Source: Burkholderiales bacterium
Lineage (GTDB): Bacteria > Pseudomonadota > Gammaproteobacteria > Burkholderiales > Usitatibacteraceae
Direction: 5' to 3'
Assembly (NCBI GenBank): GCA_019634955.1
Contig: JAHCAK010000003.1
Coordinates: forward strand, 61,756 to 125,755
Length of the DNA stretch: 64,000 nt
Part shown: positions 1 to 10,169 of the stretch, piece after piece
Numbering within the stretch: the stretch's first letter is position 1
Layout: each line of letters opens with the position of its first letter
Program-made: the position numbers and the translations under genes
The notes under the pieces: generated by a model
Databases searched by the model: none
Told to the model about the DNA's origin: nothing
The model's input: only the letters and a program-made list of their open reading frames with translations

Positions 1-1
1 G

Positions 2-568
2 GGTAAGACGCTGAAGGAGCTCATCGACATCTCGAAGAAGGACCCGAAGGGCGTCTCCTACGGCACCTCGGGCGTGGGCGGCACGCCGCACATCGCGGGC
101 GAGCTGCTCAACCTGCGCGCGGGCGCGAAGCTCGTGCACGTGCCGTACAAGGGCGGCGGGCAGGCCATGAGCGACGCGCTCGGCGGCAACGTCCCGCTCG
201 TCTACACGGCGGTCGCGGGCGCGATCAAGCACGTGGAGGCCGGCAAGCTGCACGCCATCGCGGTTTCCTCGCGCACCCGTTCGCCGTCGCTGCCGAACAC
301 GCCCACCTTCATCGAGGCGGGCGTGCCGGACTTCGAGGCCTCGAGCTGGGTCGGCATCCTCGCGCCGGCCGGCACGCCGCGGCCCGTGATAGACCGGCTG
401 AACAAGGAGCTGAACGCCCTCCTCACCTCGCCCGAGGTGGTCGAGCGCCTGGCCAAGCTCGGGATCGTCGCCACGCCCGGCACGCCGGAGCAGTTCGGCG
501 AGCAGATGAAGGCGGACCTCGCGAAGTACGGCCCGGTCGTGAAGGCGGCCGGGATCAAGGCGGACTGA
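2..568 (+). CDS. Bug/TctC-family periplasmic solute receptor, 3' part
   Basis: The reading frame is open from the window edge, so the start and signal peptide lie upstream; about 188 residues are visible. This is the C-terminal two thirds of a Bug (TctC-type) extracytoplasmic receptor, a family that binds small carboxylates or similar solutes in the periplasm for tripartite tricarboxylate transporters or stands alone as a sensor. Family features seen are SYGTSGVGGTPHIAGE, the VPYKGGGQAM segment, DALGGNVPL, and the closing RLAKLGI...GTPEQF region. The stop is followed after six bases by the GTG of the GGDEF/EAL gene, so the two are probably co-transcribed. The ligand cannot be read from the sequence. 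Confidence 0.9.
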   Translation, partial: GKTLKELIDISKKDPKGVSYGTSGVGGTPHIAGELLNLRAGAKLVHVPYKGGGQAMSDALGGNVPLVYTAVAGAIKHVEAGKLHAIAVSSRTRSPSLPNTPTFIEAGVPDFEASSWVGILAPAGTPRPVIDRLNKELNALLTSPEVVERLAKLGIVATPGTPEQFGEQMKADLAKYGPVVKAAGIKAD

Positions 569-574
569 GGCCGC

Positions 575-3517
575 GTGCCGGGCGCCGCTCCCGGGAGCGC
601 CGAAGCGAGGCGCCCGCTCCTGGTGGCGGGCGCCTTCGCCGCGGCGTTGCTTTGCTCGGCGCTGGTCGCCTGGCGCCTGGACCTGCACCAGGCCGAGGAG
701 AACCGCGCGCGCACGCTGGACATGGCGGGCGACCACGCCCACGCGCTGCAGGCCGGCATCGAGCACAACCTCTCGGCGACCTTCGCCCTCGCGGCGATGA
801 TCCGCCAGGGCAACGGGGCGCTGCGCGACTTCGAGTCGCTGGCGGCCGAGATGCTGCCCTACTACCCCGGCGCGAGCGCGCTCCAGCTCGCCCCCGGCGG
901 CGTGGTGACGCAGGTCCACCCCCTCAGGGGAAACGAGCAGGCGATCGGCCACGACCTCCTGCGCGACCCCGCCCGCACGCGCGAGGCGTTCGCCGCGCGC
1001 GATAGCGGCGAACTCACGCTCGCGGGTCCGTTCCGCCTTGCGCAGGGGGGGCTCGGCGCCGCGGGCCGCCTGCCGGTGTTCCTGCCGGACGCCACGGGCA
1101 AGCTGGCGTTCTGGGGGTTCGCGATCGTCCTGATGCGCTTCCCGGATGCGCTGGCGCCGGCGCGCCTGGACCACCTCGCGGACTTGGGCTACCGCTACGA
1201 GCTCTGGCGCCGCAATCCGGAGTCGGGCGAAAGGGAGGTCCTCGCCGTGTCCGCGGCCGGCCCGCCTTCCGATCCCGTCGAGCGCACGCTGGAGGTGCCC
1301 AACGCGACATGGACGCTCGCCGTGGCGCCCTTGGGCGGGTGGTCCAGCCCGGCGCGGCGCGCGGCGATGGCGGGCGCGGCGCTCGCGCTGAGCCTGCTGG
1401 TCGCCTACCTCGCCAGGCTGATGCTCGAGCTGCAGGCGCATCGCAGGGGGCTGGAGTCGCTCGTGGCGCGGCGCACGGCGGAGGTGAAGGCCCGCGAGGC
1501 GGACCTCGAGCGCGCGCAGGCGGTCGCCCGCATCGGCAGCTGGGTCACCACCGACGGCAGGACGTTCAAGGGCTCGCCCGAGGCCTACCGCATCTTCGGC
1601 ATTCCCGGCGACGCCCCCGTCGACGTGGAGGCGATCATGGCGCGCATCCACCCGGAGGACCGGGAGGGCGTCCTGCGCGCCCGCGAGCGGGTGCTGGGCG
1701 GAAGCCCGTGCGCCGTCGAGTTCCGGCTGGTCGCCGACGACGGCGTGCGCTGGGTGCACGGGCAGGCCGAGCGCGTCGACGGCGAGGACGGCGCCCCGCC
1801 GCGCATCGTGAGCACGATGCAGGACATCACCGAGCGCAAGCAGGTGGAGTCGGACCTGCGCCTCGCCGCCGCGGCCTTCGAGGCGAAGGAAGGGATGATC
1901 GTCACCGACGCGCGCGGCGTGATCCTGCGCATGAACCGCGCGTGCACGGAGATCACCGGGTACAGCGCGGAGGAGGCCGTGGGCCAGACCCCGCGCCTGT
2001 TCAAGTCCGGCCGGCAGGACGAGGCGTTCTACCGCGCGATGTGGGACAGCGTGAACCGCACCGGGTCGTGGCACGGCGAGATCTGGAACCGCCGCAAGAA
2101 CGGCGAGATCTACCCCGAGAGCCTCAGGATCACCGCCGTGAGGAACGAGGCGGGCGTGGTCACGAACTACATCGGCACGCTGGCCGACATCACGCAGCGC
2201 AAGCAGGCGGAGGCCGAGATCGAGCGCCTCGCCTTCTACGACGCGCTCACGGGCCTGCCCAACCGCCGGCTGCTGAACGACCGGCTGCGGCACGCGCTGG
2301 CCGCGAGCGCGCGAAGCCGGCGCACGGGCGCCCTCCTCTTCATCGACCTCGACGACTTCAAGACCCTCAACGACACCCGTGGCCACGACGTGGGCGACGA
2401 GCTGCTGCGCCAGGTCGCCACCCGCCTCGCGGGCTGCGTGCGCAAGGGCGACACGGTCGCGCGCCTCGGCGGGGACGAGTACGTGGTCATGCTGGAGGAA
2501 GTGGCCGAGAGCGCGCGCGAGACGGCCGCGCGCGTGGAACAGGTGGGCGAGACGGTCCTCGCGCGCATCGGCGTGCCGTACGCCCTGCCCTCCGGGGCCC
2601 ACCACCAGGCCGCGAGCATCGGCATCGTCCTCTTCGGCGACCGCGCCGAGACGCCCGAGGACCTGCTGCGGCACGCCGACCTCGCGATGTACCGCGCCAA
2701 GGCGGCCGGCGGCAACGCGCTGCGCTTCTTCGACCCGGAGATGCAGGGCGCCGTGAACGCGCGCGCCGGGATGGTGGCCGACCTGCGCGCCGGGCTCGAG
2801 CAGGGGGAGTTCCGACTCGCCTACCAGCCGCAGGTCGACCGCGAAGGGCGCCTGCTGGGCGCGGAGGCGCTGTTGCGGTGGAGCAGCCCGGGGCGCGGCA
2901 GCGTCGCGCCGGACGCATTCATCCCGCTGGCCGAGGAGACGGGGCTCATCGTGCCGCTCGGCAACCTGGTGGTCGCGACGGCCTGCGAGCAGCTGGTGCG
3001 CTGGGCGGACGAGCCGCGCACCGTGGGGCTCACGCTCGCCGTGAACGTGAGCGCGCGCGAGTTCCGGCACCCGGAGTTCGTCGAGCGCCTGGTCGCGACG
3101 CTGGAGCGGACCGGGGCCGACCCGCGCAAGCTCATGCTGGAGTTCACCGAGAGCGTGCTCCTCGACGACTTCGAGGGAACGGTCGCGAAGATGATCGCCT
3201 TGCGCGCGCGCGGCGTGAGCTTCGCCCTCGACGATTTCGGCACGGGCTACTCCTCGCTCGCCTACCTCAAGCGCCTGCCCGTGCAGCAGCTCAAGATCGA
3301 CAAGTCCTTCGTGCGCGACGTGCTGGCCGACCCCGCCGACGCGACGATCGCGCGCGCCATCATCGCGCTGGCGCAGAGCGTCGGGCTCTCCGTGGTGGCC
3401 GAGGGCGTGGAGACCCGTGCCCAGTGGGAGTTCCTGGCCGGGCACGGGTGCCACGCGTTCCAGGGGTACCACTTCGGCGCCCCCGGCGCGGCGGAAGACC
3501 TCCTTCGCGGCCGCTAG
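575..3517 (+). CDS. CHASE-like sensor with two PAS domains, GGDEF and EAL domains (c-di-GMP turnover)
   Basis: A 980-residue membrane sensor. A first membrane segment lies at about residues 16-34 and a second at about 264-283; they flank a roughly 230-residue periplasmic region resembling CHASE domains. Two PAS/PAC units follow (about 318-420 and 428-541, each ending in a DITxRKQ motif), then a GGDEF domain (about 551-715) and an EAL domain (about 735-978). The cyclase signature reads RLGGDEY, a conservative change in the last position. The EAL domain keeps EALLRW (about 764), FTES and DDFGTGYSSL (about 887), so phosphodiesterase activity is expected. GTG 575 is taken as start because GAGG lies just upstream and it follows the receptor stop. 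The neighbouring receptor may feed the signal into it, which is inference. Confidence 0.93.
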   Translation: MPGAAPGSAEARRPLLVAGAFAAALLCSALVAWRLDLHQAEENRARTLDMAGDHAHALQAGIEHNLSATFALAAMIRQGNGALRDFESLAAEMLPYYPGASALQLAPGGVVTQVHPLRGNEQAIGHDLLRDPARTREAFAARDSGELTLAGPFRLAQGGLGAAGRLPVFLPDATGKLAFWGFAIVLMRFPDALAPARLDHLADLGYRYELWRRNPESGEREVLAVSAAGPPSDPVERTLEVPNATWTLAVAPLGGWSSPARRAAMAGAALALSLLVAYLARLMLELQAHRRGLESLVARRTAEVKAREADLERAQAVARIGSWVTTDGRTFKGSPEAYRIFGIPGDAPVDVEAIMARIHPEDREGVLRARERVLGGSPCAVEFRLVADDGVRWVHGQAERVDGEDGAPPRIVSTMQDITERKQVESDLRLAAAAFEAKEGMIVTDARGVILRMNRACTEITGYSAEEAVGQTPRLFKSGRQDEAFYRAMWDSVNRTGSWHGEIWNRRKNGEIYPESLRITAVRNEAGVVTNYIGTLADITQRKQAEAEIERLAFYDALTGLPNRRLLNDRLRHALAASARSRRTGALLFIDLDDFKTLNDTRGHDVGDELLRQVATRLAGCVRKGDTVARLGGDEYVVMLEEVAESARETAARVEQVGETVLARIGVPYALPSGAHHQAASIGIVLFGDRAETPEDLLRHADLAMYRAKAAGGNALRFFDPEMQGAVNARAGMVADLRAGLEQGEFRLAYQPQVDREGRLLGAEALLRWSSPGRGSVAPDAFIPLAEETGLIVPLGNLVVATACEQLVRWADEPRTVGLTLAVNVSAREFRHPEFVERLVATLERTGADPRKLMLEFTESVLLDDFEGTVAKMIALRARGVSFALDDFGTGYSSLAYLKRLPVQQLKIDKSFVRDVLADPADATIARAIIALAQSVGLSVVAEGVETRAQWEFLAGHGCHAFQGYHFGAPGAAEDLLRGR

Positions 3518-3535
3518 CCGCGCGCGCGGCCTAGC
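3513..3535. terminator. Palindrome spanning two convergent stop codons, probable bidirectional terminator
   Basis: GCTAG at 3513-3517 pairs with CTAGC at 3531-3535, with an alternating CG core between them. The palindrome contains the TAG stop of the sensor gene on the plus strand and the TAG stop of the protease on the minus strand. A hairpin could form in both transcripts. There is no T-run on either side, so Rho-independent termination is uncertain. Confidence 0.45.
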
Positions 3536-6437
3536 CGCAGGCGGGCGTCGTGGTCGAAAACACCTGCCGCGTGATGGCCTTCGTCACCGTCGTGCCGTTG
3601 TAGGAGTAGGTGAGCGTGCCGTTCTCGCCGTTCGTGAAGCGGAAGCGCATGGTGCCCACGATGGTGAGGTTGCCCGCGTTGATGGGCGTGAAGGGGTTCG
3701 CGTTGAAGGGCGGGCCGGTGGTGCGGTAGAGGTCGCCGAGGTAGGACCCGTCGGACTGCAGCGTGCCCGCCGGCAGCACCAGCCACAGGTCGCGCCCCGT
3801 GGCGTCGTAGGTGAAGAGGGTGGCGAACAGGATATTGTCCTGGTGCGTCACGTTCACGCCCCATCCCGACTCGTTGGCGTTCCACCACAGGTCCTGGTAG
3901 TTCGTGAGCGAGGCCCGGTTGCCCGTCGTGGGCGTGCAGTTGGCCGCGCGCGAGCCGAAGACCTGGCGCTGGATCGACTTGGTGACCTGCGTGCCGTTGT
4001 AGGTGTAGGTGAGCGTCGCGGAATTCGACCCGGAGAAGGTCACTGTCATGGAACCCACCACCGTGAGGTTGCCCGGCCCGATCGGCGTGAAGGGGTTGGC
4101 GTTGAACGCCGGCCCCGTCGTGCGGTAGAGCTCGCCCGAGTAGGTGGTGCCCGACTGGAGGTTGCCCGCCGGCAGCACGAGCCACAGCGGGACGCCGCTC
4201 GCGTCGTAGGTGAAGAGCGTGCCGAAGACGATGTCGCCCTGGTGGTTGAGGTTCACGCCCCAGCCCGACTCGTTCGGGTTCCACCACAGCGCCGTGTAGT
4301 TGGCGGAGGTGCCCGCCGTCACCTGCACCGGGATCGTGATGTCGTCGATGTAGAACGAGGTCGAGAGCGACGAGTCCGTCTCGGCGAGGAAGCGCAGGCG
4401 GATGGTCTGCCCCGCGTAGCCGAGGAGGCTGAATCCGCTGCTCTGGTTCCACGCCGTGCTCGCGTTCTGGTTCGAATAGGTGACGAGCGTCTCGAGGACG
4501 GTGCCGCCCGGGTTGAGTACCTGGACCTTGAGCGTGTCCCACATCCCCGCCACGGTCTCGGCCGTCGAGATGCGGTACCAGAACCGCAGGGTGGCCGTCG
4601 TCGCCCCCGCCGGGATGGTGATCGTCTGCGAGAGCGAGTCGGTGCCGTTGTCGTAGCCGCCCAGCCAGGCCACGCCGCTGCCCGTGCGCGCGCGCGTCGC
4701 GTCGGAAGTGATGATCGCTGCACCGCCGGATGCCTGCTGCGTCCATCCGCTCGAGCCGCTCTCGAAGCCGCCGTTGGTCACGAGCTCCGTCGTCGTGCCG
4801 CCCGTGCCGGCCTGCTGCGTCACGGTGAAGACCTGCCCGCCGACAGTGATCGTGGCCGAGCGCGCGGAAGCCGCGGAGTTGGCAGTTGCCGTGTAGGAGA
4901 CGGTGCCGCTCCCCGTACCCGAACCGCTGCCGTTGATCTGAAGCCAGAGCTGGCTGCTGTTGGCCGTCCACTGGCAGCCCGACTGCGTGTTCACCGAGAA
5001 CGAGCCGCTGGAGGTGCCGGGACCAACCGTCGCGCTCGCGGGAGACAGCGAGAATGTGCAGGTCGTCGTTCCCGGGTTGAGGTACTGGGAGACGAACTGG
5101 TAGGCGCGATCGAAGCGCGAGTAGTAGTCGCGCAGGTCGGCGCCGGTCGCCGAGCAGCTCGACGGCCCGCCGTGCAGGCCGCCGCGAAGCAGGTACTGCG
5201 AATTGCCGAAGGTGAAGATGCCCGAGCCGCTGCTGCCGCCTTCCGTGACGCCCGTCGCGGTCGAGTTCCAGAGGGCGATGAGGTGGGAGTCGCCCGTGCC
5301 GCCGCCGTAGGCCGAGAAGCCGCCGGAGGTGGCGAGGCTCACCTTCTTCACGTCGCCTGCCGGGTGGTGGACGGCCGTCATCGCCGTGCCCGTGCCCAGC
5401 GTCGCCGCGTCCCAGCCCGCGTAGACCGCGCCCGAGGGCGGGTTCTGGTTGAGGCGCACGAACAGCACGTCCGTGGTCGTGTTGAAGTAGAGCATCGTCG
5501 ACCCGCCGCCCACCTGCACGTAGGAGCCGCTCACGCCGCCGGTGCCGCAGCCCGTGCGGTCGTAGAACCAGTGCGTGGTGAGCGTGCTCGCGGAAGCCTG
5601 CGTGCTGATGCAGTGCGCCGCCGAGTAGAAGTACGGCGCCACCGGGCCGGCCGTGGTGTTGAGGAGCGTGCCCGTGCAGAGCGCCGTGCCGCCGCCCAGC
5701 CCGTCGGAGAAGGTCATGCGCGCGACCGCCCGGCCCACGCTCGCGAGCGCGGCGTCGGACGCGGAGCGGCAGATGAGGTCCACCTCGCAGAACTGCGAGT
5801 CCTTGGCGAGGACGTCGGCGTTCGGGTCCGCCGGGCTCACGAAGAGGTGCGACACGCGCGCGAGACCCAGGCCGACGTCCCCGGTCGAGCCGGCGGGAAC
5901 GAACACCTCCACCGTGGCGCGCTCGCCCTCGAGCACCGGACTCCAGCGCCCGGCCGCTTCGAGCCCGGCCGCGTCGTAGGGCCCGTAGACCGTGCCCGGG
6001 TCGCCGGAACCGGCGAAGCGCAGCTCCGCGCCGGCGGGAAGCGCCCCGCCATCGAACTCGACGCGCAGCGCGCGGGCGCCGGCCGAGGTGATCTCCCAGT
6101 GGGCGGCGTAGCCGCCGTCGACCGGCTGCCACTGCAACGCGCCGCCGCGTGTGGGCGCGGACTCGGGCAGCATACGGCCCACGCCGATCTGCAGCCGCTT
6201 GTTGAAGCTCTCGGTGTTGGCCTTCTTGACGGAGGCGATCTCCCCGGCATCCGCCTCGCCGAGCGCGATGCGCAGCGCCGCCTTCCCGCCCGGCGCGAGG
6301 CGCAAGGACTGCGCGACGGCCTTCGGCGCGAACGGAGCCTCCGCCGAGTAGGCGCGGTCGGCCGCTGATGCGGGAAGTGCCGCCAGCGAGGCGGCGAGCA
6401 GCAGGACGCGGACGGTCGTCGAGCCTGGGAAGCGCAT
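3531..6437 (-). CDS. Secreted trypsin-like serine protease with BACON-like, lectin-like and two LWWNP modules (protease 1)
   Basis: A 968-residue secreted protein. The start is ATG 6437, preceded by GGGAG, and it opens with a signal peptide ending near ALPASA. A prodomain-like region precedes a chymotrypsin-fold protease resembling lysyl endopeptidases, with the triad His in AAHC (about 275), Asp in TTDVLF (about 322) and Ser in EGGSSGSG (about 402). Next come a BACON-like beta-sandwich (about 460-540, ending VTVTQQ-like), a jelly-roll region starting NGGFE (about 545-705), and two copies of a 120-residue module (about 714 and 846) marked by LWWNPNESGWG and HQGDIVFGTLFTY. Proteases A and B in this window carry the same module. 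It ends 13 bases from the convergent sensor gene. Substrate is unknown; bacterial lysis or nutrient scavenging are possibilities. Confidence 0.88.
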   Translation of the reverse strand: MRFPGSTTVRVLLLAASLAALPASAADRAYSAEAPFAPKAVAQSLRLAPGGKAALRIALGEADAGEIASVKKANTESFNKRLQIGVGRMLPESAPTRGGALQWQPVDGGYAAHWEITSAGARALRVEFDGGALPAGAELRFAGSGDPGTVYGPYDAAGLEAAGRWSPVLEGERATVEVFVPAGSTGDVGLGLARVSHLFVSPADPNADVLAKDSQFCEVDLICRSASDAALASVGRAVARMTFSDGLGGGTALCTGTLLNTTAGPVAPYFYSAAHCISTQASASTLTTHWFYDRTGCGTGGVSGSYVQVGGGSTMLYFNTTTDVLFVRLNQNPPSGAVYAGWDAATLGTGTAMTAVHHPAGDVKKVSLATSGGFSAYGGGTGDSHLIALWNSTATGVTEGGSSGSGIFTFGNSQYLLRGGLHGGPSSCSATGADLRDYYSRFDRAYQFVSQYLNPGTTTCTFSLSPASATVGPGTSSGSFSVNTQSGCQWTANSSQLWLQINGSGSGTGSGTVSYTATANSAASARSATITVGGQVFTVTQQAGTGGTTTELVTNGGFESGSSGWTQQASGGAAIITSDATRARTGSGVAWLGGYDNGTDSLSQTITIPAGATTATLRFWYRISTAETVAGMWDTLKVQVLNPGGTVLETLVTYSNQNASTAWNQSSGFSLLGYAGQTIRLRFLAETDSSLSTSFYIDDITIPVQVTAGTSANYTALWWNPNESGWGVNLNHQGDIVFGTLFTYDASGVPLWLVLPAGNLQSGTTYSGELYRTTGPAFNANPFTPIGPGNLTVVGSMTVTFSGSNSATLTYTYNGTQVTKSIQRQVFGSRAANCTPTTGNRASLTNYQDLWWNANESGWGVNVTHQDNILFATLFTYDATGRDLWLVLPAGTLQSDGSYLGDLYRTTGPPFNANPFTPINAGNLTIVGTMRFRFTNGENGTLTYSYNGTTVTKAITRQVFSTTTPACG

Positions 6438-6487
6438 GAAGGATCTCCCGTTGCTGGGTGGTCTGGAATACGGGGATGTTACCTCCG

Positions 6488-6524
6488 AACCCCGATACAC
6501 CGGATTACGGAATCCGCCGGGGTT
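6488..6524 (-). promoter_or_regulatory. Nested hairpin in the 5' leader of protease 1
   Basis: On the minus strand the leader can form an outer 7-bp stem (AACCCCG at 6488-6494 with CGGGGTT at 6518-6524). It encloses a perfect 6-bp inner hairpin (CGGATT at 6501-6506 with AATCCG at 6511-6516, loop ACGG). The structure ends about 50 bases before the start codon. A TTGACA hexamer lies further upstream at 6547-6542, but no good -10 is seen at the right spacing. A cis-acting RNA is possible; I do not recognise a known class. Confidence 0.35.
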
Positions 6525-6619
6525 TGGTGCCATCACGAAAATGTCAACTGCGCCGGGATCGATCGGCGCATAGTTCGCCCGATCGGACCCGCGCTGGCGC
6601 TGCCCGGACAGGAGGCAAC

Positions 6620-6805
6620 ATGTCGGACCCGAACGAAAGCAGGGGCGTCCTCTCGCGCATCCGGCTCTGGCTGCGCGGCGAGGTCGTGGACGACGTGCCC
6701 CCGGAGCTCGCGGCCTGCGAGTTCCAGTGCCGCGCGCAGGAGTGCCTCCACGACAAGTGGGAGACCTGCGAGAACCGGCTGCGGGCGGCGCGCTCCGTCG
6801 AGTGA
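6620..6805 (+). CDS. Small four-cysteine protein of unknown function
   Basis: A 61-residue protein with an excellent ribosome binding site (AGGAGG at 6610-6615, four bases before ATG 6620). The N-terminal half is basic and tryptophan-containing. The C-terminal half holds four cysteines at positions 33, 37, 42 and 50 (C-x3-C-x4-C-x7-C) within a charged helix-like segment. I do not recognise the family. The spacing could support a small metal site or two disulfides in a helical hairpin. It lies 93 bases ahead of katG in the same direction, divergent from protease 1, and could share regulation with katG, although katG seems to have its own promoter. The start site and spacing favour a real gene. 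Confidence 0.65.
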   Translation: MSDPNESRGVLSRIRLWLRGEVVDDVPPELAACEFQCRAQECLHDKWETCENRLRAARSVE

Positions 6806-6835
6806 TTTCGCCAATCGACACCATCGAAACAATAA

Positions 6836-9061
<2,226 letters not shown>

Positions 9062-9116
9062 GCGCGGTGCCGTCCCGCGGGAGGGCAAGGGGCCTGCTCG
9101 CTTTCGTGATCCGGGC

Positions 9117-9962
9117 CTATGTCTCGCGCGCGTCGAGCCGGAAGCTCGCGGTCGCATCCTGCGCAAGCGCCTGCGCCAGCCAGGGCATGGTGTCGCGCAT
9201 CAGCGCGGAAAATGTCCACGGCGGGTTCACGATGAACAGGCCGCTTCCGTGCATGCCCCGCCCTGTGGGCGAGGGCGCCTTCACCTGCAGCGCGACATCC
9301 AGCCAGTCCGCGCCCGCCGCCTTGCGGAGCCTGTCGGGCAACTGGATGGCGTCACGGCTCTGGAGGAGCGGGTACCACACCGCGTAGGTGCCGGTCGCGA
9401 ACCGCCGCATCCCGTCGTGGAGCGCGGTGACGACGGCCCGGTAGTCGGATGCGAGCTCGTACGAGGGATCGACCAGCACGAGTCCGCGACGCGACGGGGG
9501 CGGCAGCACCGCCTTCAGGCCGGCGAACCCGTCCCCGGCCGTCACCGTCACGCGGCGGCCATCCTGCGCGAACTGCTGGGCGAGAATCGGCCCCTCGGTG
9601 CTGTGCAACTCGAACAGCCGCAGTCGATCCTGGGGCCGGAGCAACCCGAGTGCGATCCAGGGCGACCCCGGATATCGCCGCAGCGCGCCATCCGCGTTCA
9701 TGGCGCGGACCTGGTCGACATAATCGGCCACGGGCGCCGGCAGATCGTTGCGCTCCCAGAGCATGGCGATGCCGTCGCGGAACTCCGCCGTCTTCACCGC
9801 GAAGCCCTGCTCGAGCGAATACATGCCGGCGCCCGCATGGGTGTCGAGCACGACGAGCGGCTTGTCCTTGCGGGTGAGGATGCGCAGCAACGCGACCAGC
9901 GCCACGTGCTTCAGGACGTCGGCGTGGTTGCCGGCATGAAAGCCGTGGCGATAGCTCAGCAT
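9117..9962 (-). CDS. rlmJ: 23S rRNA adenine-2030 N6-methyltransferase RlmJ
   Basis: A 281-residue SAM-dependent methyltransferase that modifies A2030 of 23S rRNA. The start is the typical MLSYRHGFHAGNHADVLKH, which contains the family's short N-terminal helical insertion. VLDTHAGAG is the SAM-binding motif I. The catalytic motif reads DPSYE where most N6-adenine methyltransferases have DPPY, a serine replacing the second proline. The C-terminal VNPPWTF segment is present. The gene follows tRNA-Ser(GCU) on the same strand, separated by two strong hairpins, so it probably has its own promoter. Confidence 0.95.
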   Translation of the reverse strand: MLSYRHGFHAGNHADVLKHVALVALLRILTRKDKPLVVLDTHAGAGMYSLEQGFAVKTAEFRDGIAMLWERNDLPAPVADYVDQVRAMNADGALRRYPGSPWIALGLLRPQDRLRLFELHSTEGPILAQQFAQDGRRVTVTAGDGFAGLKAVLPPPSRRGLVLVDPSYELASDYRAVVTALHDGMRRFATGTYAVWYPLLQSRDAIQLPDRLRKAAGADWLDVALQVKAPSPTGRGMHGSGLFIVNPPWTFSALMRDTMPWLAQALAQDATASFRLDARET

Positions 9963-9987
9963 TCGCGAGTGTGCCCGGGTACAAGCA

Positions 9988-10042
9988 AGGAACCCCGCGT
10001 GGCGCGGGGTCCTGTGCGGTCTCCGAAGGTCGCGGGACCTTC
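9988..10042 (-). terminator. Two tandem hairpins downstream of tRNA-Ser(GCU)
   Basis: Two perfect stem-loops lie between the tRNA and rlmJ. One is a 7-bp stem (10025-10031 with 10036-10042, loop GCGG). The other is an 8-bp stem (ACCCCGCG at 9992-9999 with CGCGGGGT at 10003-10010, loop of three). In the minus-strand transcript the second is followed by TTCCTTGCTT, a weak T-rich tail, so this is likely the tRNA terminator. Confidence 0.55.
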
Positions 10043-10056
10043 AGGGACCAGGATGC

Positions 10057-10150
10057 TGGCGGAGAGAGAGGGATTCGAACCCTCGATGCAGGTTTAAGCC
10101 CGCATAACGCCTTAGCAGGGCGCCACCTTCGGCCTCTCGGTCATCTCTCC
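10057..10150 (-). tRNA. tRNA-Ser (anticodon GCU)
   Basis: A 94-nt type II tRNA including an encoded CCA. The 7-bp acceptor stem GGAGAGA/TCTCTCC is perfect. The anticodon stem GCGCC/GGCGT encloses loop CTGCTAA, giving anticodon GCU. There is a long variable arm as in all serine tRNAs, and the T arm carries GGTTCGAATCC. It reads AGC/AGU codons. Confidence 0.97.
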
Positions 10151-10160
10151 GGGAACGCGG

Positions 10161-10166
10161 ATTCTA
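10161..10166 (-). promoter_or_regulatory. -10 box for tRNA-Ser(GCU)
   Basis: On the minus strand TAGAAT lies ten bases ahead of the mature tRNA 5' end, the right distance for a -10 element. It sits in the 19-base gap after the potD stop, so the -35 region would lie within the end of potD. No consensus -35 is obvious. Confidence 0.4.
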
Positions 10167-10169
10167 CCA

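Noticed and set aside
3417..6368. 983-residue open frame on the plus strand opposite protease 1
   Set aside because: Arg/Ala/Val-rich with no domain pattern. It is the GC-driven antisense shadow of a gene with clear signal peptide and catalytic motifs.
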